Origin: Acetobacter sp.
GTDB taxonomy: Bacteria > Pseudomonadota > Alphaproteobacteria > RF32 > CAG-239
Direction of reading: 5' to 3'
Assembly (NCBI GenBank): GCA_023665325.1
Contig: JAMPED010000041.1
Location: 1 to 11,941 of the forward strand
Length of the DNA stretch: 11,941 nt
Every line of letters starts with the position of its first letter. Position 1 is the stretch's first letter. The translations under genes and the position numbers were made by a program. Below are positions 1-6,326 of this stretch, one piece after another. The notes under the pieces are model-generated. The model was not told the DNA's origin and did not search any database. It saw nothing but the letters and a program-made list of their open reading frames with translations.

Positions 1-423
1 ATTGTACGACATAGATTAGTCGCCTATTGTTAGGAGAGTACAAGATATTGTAATTATTCTAATGAAAAATTTGGGGAAGAAATTACAGTTATTGACCCCG
101 CATATGCTTTTGGGTGGGATTTGAGTAATCCCGATGATTATACCGCATATCAAGCATGGAAAATGAGCATGGAACAAACTGAGCGTTTCTATTTTGATAT
201 GTTGGCTCATGGAGCTACACCGCAAGAAGCTCGTGCGGTTCTTCCTAATAGTTTAAAAACTGAGGTTGTAATGACAGCCAATCTTCGTGAATGGAGACAT
301 TTCTTTAAGCTTCGTTGCAGCAAAGCCGCACATCCGCAAATGAGAGAAGTGGCTTGTATGTTGCTTGAATTGTGCAAGAAGGAAATTCCTGTTATCTTTG
401 ATGATATTGTCATTGAATCATGA
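1..423 (+). CDS. thyX: FAD-dependent thymidylate synthase ThyX, 3' part, with an in-frame TAG
   Basis: ThyX methylates dUMP to dTMP using methylene-tetrahydrofolate and FAD, supplying thymidylate for phage DNA synthesis. Frame 1 reads IVRHRLVAYC, then TAG at 31-33, then ESTRYCNYSNEKFGEEIT. With TAG as Gln this matches the family signature RHRxxSxNExSxRY, commonly SxSQESTRY in Firmicutes relatives. Later come LPNSLKTEVVMTANLREWRH and FFKLRCSKAAHPQMREV, the conserved C-terminal region. The reading gives 140 residues ending in TGA; family members are usually about 220-250 residues, so the N-terminal third lies upstream of the window. Starting at the TTG at 121 would discard the signature and is rejected. 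The first Ser and the Asn/Ser of the signature are Ala and Cys here, which is mildly unusual. No terminator follows, so its transcription may run into the next operon. Confidence 0.93.
31..33 (+). other. In-frame TAG read as Gln in ThyX
   Basis: The codon lies inside the nucleotide- and flavin-binding signature between RHRLVAYC and ESTRY. Homologues usually carry Gln or Glu at this position. Termination here would destroy the enzyme, yet the frame stays open and conserved for another 129 codons. Confidence 0.9.
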
Positions 424-438
424 GTTTCTTCCACTTCA

Positions 439-467
439 TTGACTTAACTCTTATTATTTGTTATAAT
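439..467 (+). promoter_or_regulatory. Promoter P1, housekeeping sigma type with extended -10
   Basis: The -35 box is TTGACT (439-444), the spacer is 17 bases, and the -10 box is TATAAT (462-467) preceded by TGT. Transcription should begin near 474, about 26 bases before the regulator's start codon. It drives the regulator, SSB and Sak4 genes. Confidence 0.88.
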
Positions 468-499
468 ATATATATAAGATAAGAAAAGGAATGAAGTGT

Positions 500-886
500 A
501 TGGGTAATAAGTGTACTACATTTCTTGAATTTTTCGACAATCTGGTACAGTCTTCTGGAGTAACTGTACCAGATGAAGTTCAAGAGTTCTATGATATGCT
601 TAAAGACTCACAAGGCACAACTTCTGACAAACCAGTGTTTACAGAAACAGGTCTTGTAATTCTTAAGTATATGCAGCAATGTGATAGCAAGACAATGAAA
701 GCAAAAGATATCGCTGAAGGCGTGTTGCTATCTTCCAGGAAAGTATCTGGCGCGATGCGCAAACTGGTCAATGATGGATATGTGGAAAAATTTGGGACTA
801 ACCCAGTCAACTATTCAATCACAAACCAAGGTAAAGAAATTGATTTAACTATTTATAAGGAGAATTTGAATAATGAAGAAGATTAA
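500..886 (+). CDS. Small winged-helix DNA-binding regulator (MarR-like fold)
   Basis: A 128-residue protein, probably a transcriptional regulator. The middle and C-terminal part has winged-helix character: a helix ETGLVILKYMQQC, a helix-turn-helix around KAKDIAEGVLLSSRKVSGAMRKLV, then a wing DGYVEKFGTNPVNYSITNQG. The ATG at 491 directly abuts the AAGGA box and leaves no spacing, so the ATG at 500, nine bases after the box, is the better start. It is first in the P1 operon and overlaps the SSB gene by 14 bases, which suggests translational coupling. No ligand-binding domain or cysteine pair was recognised. It may control phage early genes, possibly its own promoter. The DNA-binding fold is fairly secure from the pattern; its targets are unknown. 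Confidence 0.75.
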   Translation: MGNKCTTFLEFFDNLVQSSGVTVPDEVQEFYDMLKDSQGTTSDKPVFTETGLVILKYMQQCDSKTMKAKDIAEGVLLSSRKVSGAMRKLVNDGYVEKFGTNPVNYSITNQGKEIDLTIYKENLNNEED

Positions 887-1823
887 GAATGAGACTCATA
901 TTGAGGGTTACCTTTACGAGCATAAGTTGGACCTGAAGACTTCTGGTCCAGCATCTAAGAATCCAGGCGTAGAGTTCATCAATGGTACGATTGGTATTGC
1001 GACAGATGAAGATATGCTGAATGTAGTACAGGTACACTTCACTTATGTTACTGAAACTACCGCAAAGGGCAAGCAGAACGCAACATTTAATGTTTTGAAG
1101 AACATTATTGATGGTAAGACTGGTACAGTGGTTGAGCATGGTAAAGAGGCAGCTGGATTGCTTCGTATTGACTCTGCGATTGGTCTTAATGAGTGGTATG
1201 ATAAGGATGGCAATCTGATTTCTCAGAAGCGCAATGAGGGTGGGTTTGTTCATGTTGCTAACTTGTCTGAAATTAGCGATAATGAGGCTCAGCGTGCTAC
1301 CTTTAACACTGATATGGTGATTACTGGTTGTACTCGTCAAGAGGCCAATGAAGAGCGTAACATTCCAGAAAAGGTTATTGTCCGTGGAGCTATTTTTGAC
1401 TTCCGTGGCTCACTTCTTCCTGTTGAGTATTCCGCAGTCAATGAAGGCGCAATGAACTACTTTGAGGGATTGGAAGCTTCTAATAAGAATCCTGTGTTCA
1501 CCAGAGTATGGGGTAAGCAAGTTTCTCAGACTATCACTCGTACTATCACTGAAGAGTCTGCGTTTGGCGCCCCTTCTGTAAAGACTGTAAAGAGTTCTTT
1601 CAAGGATTTTGAAATCACAGGTGCAATTCCTGAGCCATATGCTTGGGATAGCGAGGATACTATCACTGCCGCGGAAATGAAGGAAGCTATGGCAAACCGT
1701 GAGGTTGCTTTGGCTGAAATTAAGAAGCGCCAGGACGAGTATCAGGAGTCTAAAAAGAACGCTATTAAGAGTACGAATAGCACTTCTATGCCCACTCCTA
1801 AAGCCGACGACTACAATTTCTAA
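873..1823 (+). CDS. Single-stranded DNA-binding protein (phage SSB-like)
   Basis: A 316-residue protein with a beta-rich N-terminal two thirds that could hold an OB-type fold. A helical, charged segment follows at about residues 265-297 (AAEMKEAMANREVALAEIKK), then a Ser/Thr/Pro-rich linker and an acidic, aromatic-ended tail, KADDYNF. The tail resembles the DDDIPF tip by which SSBs recruit partner proteins. The start has AAGGAG at 856-861, eleven bases upstream. It lies directly before a Sak4-type ATPase, and Sak4 recombinases are known to work with a phage SSB. The role would be coating single strands at the fork and during annealing. No full family motif could be matched by eye, so the SSB call rests on tail, layout and neighbours. 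Confidence 0.65.
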   Translation: MKKIKNETHIEGYLYEHKLDLKTSGPASKNPGVEFINGTIGIATDEDMLNVVQVHFTYVTETTAKGKQNATFNVLKNIIDGKTGTVVEHGKEAAGLLRIDSAIGLNEWYDKDGNLISQKRNEGGFVHVANLSEISDNEAQRATFNTDMVITGCTRQEANEERNIPEKVIVRGAIFDFRGSLLPVEYSAVNEGAMNYFEGLEASNKNPVFTRVWGKQVSQTITRTITEESAFGAPSVKTVKSSFKDFEITGAIPEPYAWDSEDTITAAEMKEAMANREVALAEIKKRQDEYQESKKNAIKSTNSTSMPTPKADDYNF

Positions 1824-1842
1824 TCTAAGGAGGAATTAACTT

Positions 1843-2814
1843 ATGGGTCTTCTTGATATTAAACCCCATGAGGTCTCTAGAGACCTCAGAGGGTATTCGG
1901 TTCTATTTTATGGCACTCCTAAGTCTGGTAAGACTACAATCGCGAGTAGATTTCCTCAATCTTTGATTCTTGCTTTTGAGAAAGGCTATAATGCCATCCC
2001 TGGTATTATGGCACAACCTTTAAATACTTGGGGAGAATTTAAAAAGACTTTGACAGAGCTTAAGGAGCCTGCGGTACAGGAAAAATTCTCTACTATTGTT
2101 ATTGATACCGCAGATATTGCTTATAGTCTGTGTGAAAAGTATATCTGTAACCGTGAGGGTGTTGATAATATTCAAGACCTTGCATATGGTAAAGGATATA
2201 AGATGGTAGCAACAGAATTTGATGAAAGTATCCGTAAGATTCTTCAGTTGAATTACGGTTTGGTACTTATCTCTCATGCACAGGATAAAACCTTTAAAGA
2301 TGCGAATGGAGAAGAGTACAACCAGATTGTGCCAACTCTTGACAATAAAGCTCGTCTAATTTGTCAGAGAACTTGCGATATTGTTGGCTACTCTTGCACA
2401 GCTGATACTGAGGATGGTCGTAAGACTCTACTGTATATGCGTGAAAGTCCTCGATATATGGCTGGCTCTCGTTTTAAGTACACGCCAGATTGTATTGAGT
2501 TCTCTTATGAAAATTTAGTTGCGGCGATTGCAGATGCTATTGATAAGCAGGCTCAAGAGACTGGCGGGGCATTTATTACCGAAGAGCGTACTCAGGCCGT
2601 AACACAAGAAGTTACTTATGATTTCGACGCTCTCAAGAGTGAGTTCCAGGAGATTGTTGGTACACTTATGAGTGCTAATCAGTCTAATGCATCCAAGATT
2701 ACTGCTGTTGTTGATAAGTATCTGGGTAAGGGCAAGAAAGTTAACGATTGTTCTCCTGAGCAGGCAGAACAGATTGACCTTATTGTTCATGACTTGAAAA
2801 TGCTTATTAACTAA
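1843..2814 (+). CDS. Sak4-like RecA-type ATPase (AAA_24 family), single-strand annealing recombinase
   Basis: A 323-residue P-loop ATPase. Walker A is GTPKSGKT (residues 24-31), Walker B is IVIDT (85-89), and a RecA-core strand LVLISHAQD follows. The first 230 residues fit the compact RecA-like core of phage Sak4/AAA_24 proteins. The last 80 residues are charged and helical (FDALKSEFQEIVGTLMSANQ) and may mediate oligomerisation or partner binding. The ribosome binding site AAGGAGG (1827-1833) is nine bases from the ATG. Together with the SSB just upstream it probably forms the phage recombination module, pairing homologous single strands for repair and recombination-dependent replication. A helicase-like role cannot be excluded from sequence alone. 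Confidence 0.8.
   Translation: MGLLDIKPHEVSRDLRGYSVLFYGTPKSGKTTIASRFPQSLILAFEKGYNAIPGIMAQPLNTWGEFKKTLTELKEPAVQEKFSTIVIDTADIAYSLCEKYICNREGVDNIQDLAYGKGYKMVATEFDESIRKILQLNYGLVLISHAQDKTFKDANGEEYNQIVPTLDNKARLICQRTCDIVGYSCTADTEDGRKTLLYMRESPRYMAGSRFKYTPDCIEFSYENLVAAIADAIDKQAQETGGAFITEERTQAVTQEVTYDFDALKSEFQEIVGTLMSANQSNASKITAVVDKYLGKGKKVNDCSPEQAEQIDLIVHDLKMLIN
1869..1888 (+). repeat. Perfect 20-base palindrome inside the Sak4 gene
   Basis: TGAGGTCTCT (1869-1878) is followed directly by its reverse complement AGAGACCTCA. It lies in codons 9-16, just after the start of the Sak4 gene. It could be a protein-binding site; with no loop it is less likely to act as an RNA hairpin. Confidence 0.9.
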
Positions 2815-2823
2815 AATATAGAT

Positions 2824-2860
2824 AAGAGCGGACGGTTTTAAAGCTGTCCGCTCTTGCTTT
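2824..2860 (+). terminator. Rho-independent-type hairpin ending the P1 operon
   Basis: AAGAGCGGAC (2824-2833) pairs perfectly with GTCCGCTCTT (2846-2855) around a 12-base loop. The tail TTGCTTT is short of a full T tract, so strength is uncertain. Its tail is also the -35 box of P2. Confidence 0.75.
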
Positions 2861-2882
2861 ATCTAAATAAATATGTTATAAT
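2854..2882 (+). promoter_or_regulatory. Promoter P2 with extended -10
   Basis: TTGCTT (2854-2859), 17-base spacer, TATAAT (2877-2882) preceded by TGT. Transcription should begin near 2889. It drives the replication operon from the zinc-finger gene to the lysozyme. The -35 overlaps the last two bases of the terminator stem. Confidence 0.85.
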
Positions 2883-2905
2883 ATTTATAGAAAGTAATCA
2901 ATAGG

Positions 2906-2924
2906 AAAGGAGAGAGCGGCTATA
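2906..2924 (+). promoter_or_regulatory. Ribosome binding site with non-standard ATA start codon
   Basis: AAAGGAG (2906-2912) lies nine bases before ATA (2922-2924). There is no standard start codon in frame near this site, and the encoded residues directly after it form the expected N-terminal CxxC knuckle. Confidence 0.6.
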
Positions 2925-3479
2925 CATAGAGTAAAGTGTTATTATTGCGGCAGTACCTTCGATAGAGATAAAGAAGCATTTGTGGCTGTCCCCGGAACGG
3001 CACGTAGATATGCCCATCAAAAATGTTATGAAAAAGCCCAAAATGATATAAGCGAAATTGAAAGAGATAGAATTGCTTTGGAAAACTATATAAAGCAGCT
3101 TTTTCAAGTCGATTATGTGCCGCCGCTCGCTCAAAAACAATTAAAGGATTATATGGCAAGCACAGAGCGTCAGTATACGTACTCTGGAATATTAAAGACA
3201 CTAAAATATTTCTATGAGATAAAGCATGGCGATATCTCAAAGGCAAGAAATGGAATTGGTATAGTATCTTTTGTTTATGATGATGCGTATAGGTATTGGC
3301 GTTCTATCTGGGAGGCGCAACAAGCTAATAAGAGAGCGATTGAGAAAGAGAACTCAATCGCACAAATACCTAAAATAGAAATTCATATTACTTCACCTAA
3401 AAGAGAGCCAATGGGTCGCAATAAGCGAAATAATTTTTCTTTTTTAGATGAAGACGTTGGGGAGACGGGTGAAGCATGA
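2922..3479 (+). CDS. Zinc-finger protein next to DnaB, probable ATA start
   Basis: A 185-residue protein of unknown exact function. Read from ATA at 2922 it begins MHRVKCYYCGSTFDRDKEAF. It has a likely zinc site of Cys6, Cys9, His32 and Cys35, the last two in RRYAHQKCYEK. A helical, tyrosine-rich middle follows (LENYIKQLF, KTLKYFYEIK), then a basic region and the acidic end FSFLDEDVGETGEA. No ATG, GTG, TTG or CTG exists between the upstream stop (2895) and the GTG at 2982. That GTG would remove half of the zinc site. AAAGGAG (2906-2912) is nine bases before the ATA, so ATA seems the real start unless the base is a sequencing error. The gene overlaps dnaB by four bases (ATGA). Its position suggests a replisome role such as helicase loading, but it has no ATPase motifs, so this is a guess. 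Confidence 0.75.
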   Translation: MHRVKCYYCGSTFDRDKEAFVAVPGTARRYAHQKCYEKAQNDISEIERDRIALENYIKQLFQVDYVPPLAQKQLKDYMASTERQYTYSGILKTLKYFYEIKHGDISKARNGIGIVSFVYDDAYRYWRSIWEAQQANKRAIEKENSIAQIPKIEIHITSPKREPMGRNKRNNFSFLDEDVGETGEA

Positions 3480-5008
3480 GTTCAAAATATATTGACACTA
3501 CGGCAATCATTCAGATGATTGGGTGTACGTTTAAACAACCCAATATCCTCGACAACACTGACCAGTACAACATTACTGAAGAAGATTTTGTTGAGGAGTT
3601 TCATAAGATTGTATTTGGCTCTATTTATAACATCCATCTTACTGGTAGTCAAGTTAATATGGAAACTATTATTGACTACTTATCTGGACGTCCAAAAGCT
3701 AAAGCAATCTTTGACCAAAATAAGGGCATAGAATACTTAAAGAATTGCTTGGACGCGGCGAGAGAGAATACCTTTAATTATTACTATCAGCGTCTTAAAA
3801 AGATGACACTTCTTCGTGCATATGATAATTTTGGGTTAGATATGTCTTTTGTTTATGACCCAAATGAAATCTTAGATAGTAAGAAACGTCAAACCCAAGA
3901 AGATTGGTTAGATTCGACTTCTCTTAGCCAAATAGCTCAATTTATTGATAATAAGATTGATGAAATAAAGTCACATTATGTTGATGAAGATGAAGGCCAA
4001 GGATATTAGGCTGCAGATGGGATAAGAGGTCTAATAGAAGATTTAAAGCAACATCCAGAATTTGGTATTCCTCTATATGGCCCTCTTATTAACACAGTAA
4101 CAAGAGGCGCAAGGTTGCGAAAGTTTTATTTGCGGTCTGGCGCTACTGGCACCGGTAAGACAAGAACTATGGTGGCAGACGCCTGTTATTTTGCTTGTTC
4201 TCATATTTATGACCCAGATTTTGGAATGTGGATAAAATGTGGCAGGCCAGAACCGACTCTATATATCACTACTGAGCAAGATAAAAGTGAAATTCAAACT
4301 ATGATGCTTTCTTTTATCTCTTGTGTTAATGAAGAGCATATCCTTAGTGGTAGATATGAAGAGGGAGAAGAAGAGAGAATAAATAAAGCGATTGAAATAA
4401 TTGAAGCTGCGCCATTATGGATTGAGGAATTACCTGATTTTTCTCTTCAGGACGTTGAGAACAAAATTAAGAAATATATTCGTGAACATGATGTAAAGTA
4501 TATATGTCACGACTATATTCATACTTCTATGAAGATTTTAGAAGAGATTACTCGTAGGTCTGGCGGTGTAAAATTGAGAGAAGATAATATTTTATTTATG
4601 TTATCAACCCGTCTTAAAGACCTCTGTAATAAATACGGAGTATTCATTATGTCTGGTACACAATTAAATGGTGATTATGTCCAGTCTGAAACCCCAGACC
4701 AAAATTTGCTTCGTGGTGCAAAAGCTATCGCAGATAAAATTGATGTGGGTATGATTTTGCTTACTGTTACTAATGACGATTTAGTAAAGTTAAATCCTAT
4801 TTTAGATACTGGCAGATTTAAGGTACCAAATCTTAAACTATCAATTTATAAGAATCGCCGTGGTGCTTATAAGGGAGTTTATTTGTGGTGCGAAGCAGAT
4901 TTGGGTACTTGTAGAGTCCACCCCCTCTTTTGTACTAACTACAACCATGAGATTATAAATATTGAAGATGCTCGTATCATTGTAGATGACGAGCCATCAG
5001 CTTTCTAA
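3476..5008 (+). CDS. dnaB: Replicative DNA helicase DnaB, with an in-frame TAG
   Basis: The hexameric 5'-3' helicase that unwinds the fork and works with primase. The 510-residue frame runs through TAG at 4007-4009 (residue 178). The N-terminal half (1-177) is helical, like the DnaB N-terminal primase-interaction domain. TAG lies in the linker after VDEDEGQGY and is followed without a break by AADGIRGLIEDLKQHPEFG, then the RecA-like motor. Walker A is GATGTGKT (222-229), Walker B YICHDYIHT (about 342-350), the H4-like motif GTQLNGD (394-400), with LRGAKAIADKID and YKNRRG following. The length is close to usual DnaB (about 450-500). It overlaps the zinc-finger gene by four bases and is followed by a small protein and primase. 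Under the standard code it would split into two proteins, the second starting only eight residues before Walker A, which is implausible. Confidence 0.92.
4007..4009 (+). other. In-frame TAG read as Gln in DnaB linker
   Basis: The codon joins the N-terminal domain and the motor of DnaB in one frame, with 36 coding residues between it and the Walker A strand. No ribosome binding site and start pair is convincing downstream before the motor domain. Confidence 0.85.
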
Positions 5009-5025
5009 CAAAAGGAGAAATAATT

Positions 5026-5184
5026 ATGAAGATTGAATATAAGATGACAAAGACGGCATTCCAAGAACTTTTAAAGCAGAGAACCGAGACTGAAAAGCGA
5101 CAGAATCCTTATAACTATGTTATGCAGGTTATCAATGAGACATATGGTTTAAGAGGAAAGGTTACCCATCTTATTGTTGAATAA
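5026..5184 (+). CDS. Small basic protein of unknown function between dnaB and primase
   Basis: A 52-residue protein, MKIEYKMTKTAFQELLKQRT to GKVTHLIVE, with an amphipathic helix in the first half and NPYNYVMQVINETYGLRG in the second. AAAGGAG (5011-5016) sits well before the ATG, and a second AAAGGAG follows the TAA to serve primase. I recognise no domain, cysteine motif or membrane segment. Its placement between helicase and primase with proper signals on both sides suggests a real gene of the replication operon, perhaps a small accessory factor. Function is not known. Confidence 0.75.
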   Translation: MKIEYKMTKTAFQELLKQRTETEKRQNPYNYVMQVINETYGLRGKVTHLIVE

Positions 5185-5197
5185 AGGAGTATAAAGA

Positions 5198-6316
5198 ATG
5201 GCGGCATATTATGACAAAGATAAGTTAAAAGAGCAACTGGATATAGCAAGTGTTTATGATTTATTAACTGAATTTGGCGCGGAGCCAGAATATATGTCTG
5301 AAGATGTCTTAATCTCACAAACTATTTGTCATAATATGCCAGGCGAGGGGTCTCGCAAACTTTATTATTATGAAAACACAAAGCTATTTAGATGCTATAC
5401 CGATTGCGATGATACCTTTGATTTGTTTCAATTAGTAATAAAGGTTGCGAAACTTCAAAAGAATAAAAAATATGAGCTATATGATGCCATGCATTATGTA
5501 GCTACATACTTTGGATTAGATGGAGAAGAGCTTCCAGAAGATACCAATCAAGATGGTTTAACTGATTGGTCAATCTTTCAAAGATATGCAGAAATTTCTT
5601 CTAAACAGACTGCCCAAAAAAGGGTGCGGCCGCAATTAAAAGAATATGACCCAATTATACTAACCCGCCTCTCCTATCCAGCTATTGTTAATTGGGAAAA
5701 TGAGGGTATTACAAGAGAGATTTGTAAGTATAATAAAATAGGGTATTATCCTATGACTGAACAGATAACCATTCCTCATTTTGATACGGATGGACGGTTT
5801 ATTGGATTGCGAGGAAGATTTTTAGCAGAAGAAGATGTAGAAAGATATGGTAAGTATCGACCTCTAATGGTAAATAAAATATCTTATAAACATCCTTTGA
5901 GCGCTAATCTTTACAATCTAAATAATAGTAAGATGAATATTAGCCGCGTTCGTGCGGCGGTAGTATTTGAGGGAGAGAAATCTAGCTTATTGTATCAAAG
6001 TTATTATGGATTAGAAAATGATATATCCGTAGCTTGTTGCGGCAGTAGCTTATCCTCTTTCCAAGTAGACTTGCTTCTTGAATTGGGAGTAAAAGAAATT
6101 ATTATTGCTTTTGATAGACAATTTCAAGAAATAAACGATGATGAATTCAAACGACTAACAAAAAAGTTAATTGCAATTAACAAGAAGTATGGTTACTATG
6201 TAAAAGTTTCCGCACTTTTTGATAAAGATATGATAACTAGTTATAAGGCCAGTCCGATAGATGAAGGAAAAGAAAAATTTGAATACTTGCTAAAAAATAG
6301 AATAATACCGAGGTGA
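5198..6316 (+). CDS. DNA primase, DnaG-type with degenerate zinc finger and TOPRIM core
   Basis: It makes RNA primers for lagging-strand synthesis. The 372 residues begin with a CHC2-like zinc-binding region (Cys44, His45, Cys66, Cys70) in TICHNMPGEGSRKLYYYENT and LFRCYTDCDDTFDLFQLV. The spacing of the first pair is unusual, because CHC2 fingers normally read CxxH. A middle domain contains TIPHFDTDGRFIGLRGRFLA, matching the DnaG RNA-polymerase core where ribose and metal contacts lie. The TOPRIM strand AAVVFEGEKS has Glu258, and IIIAFDRQF has Asp306; the second Asp of DxD is Gln here. There is no clear DnaB-binding C-terminal domain, so it is shorter than bacterial DnaG (about 600). It ends at TGA, inside the ribosome binding site of recJ, which suggests coupling. 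Confidence 0.88.
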   Translation: MAAYYDKDKLKEQLDIASVYDLLTEFGAEPEYMSEDVLISQTICHNMPGEGSRKLYYYENTKLFRCYTDCDDTFDLFQLVIKVAKLQKNKKYELYDAMHYVATYFGLDGEELPEDTNQDGLTDWSIFQRYAEISSKQTAQKRVRPQLKEYDPIILTRLSYPAIVNWENEGITREICKYNKIGYYPMTEQITIPHFDTDGRFIGLRGRFLAEEDVERYGKYRPLMVNKISYKHPLSANLYNLNNSKMNISRVRAAVVFEGEKSSLLYQSYYGLENDISVACCGSSLSSFQVDLLLELGVKEIIIAFDRQFQEINDDEFKRLTKKLIAINKKYGYYVKVSALFDKDMITSYKASPIDEGKEKFEYLLKNRIIPR

Positions 6317-6326
6317 CTAAGATTTG
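6311..6326 (+). promoter_or_regulatory. RecJ ribosome binding site and TTG start
   Basis: AGGTG (6311-6315) is eight bases before TTG at 6324. An in-frame TAA at 6318 excludes earlier starts, and the box overlaps the primase TGA. Confidence 0.75.

Noticed and set aside
31..33. ThyX pseudogene caused by a nonsense mutation
   Set aside because: The same codon occurs in RecJ and DnaB, which are also intact, and TAG is never used as a stop in the window.
491..499. Regulator start at ATG 491
   Set aside because: The AAGGA box directly abuts this ATG; ATG 500 has normal nine-base spacing.
849..1340. 163-residue reverse-strand ORF
   Set aside because: It is a shadow of the SSB gene, with no ribosome binding site, promoter or recognisable domain. 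The other reverse-strand ORFs look the same.
2982..3479. Zinc-finger gene starting at GTG 2982
   Set aside because: It would remove Cys6 and Cys9 of the zinc site, and no ribosome binding site lies at a proper distance.
3476..5008. Two separate genes split at TAG 4009
   Set aside because: The frame is continuous, the residues between the TAG and the motor are coding-like, and the second gene would start eight residues before Walker A at a TTG.
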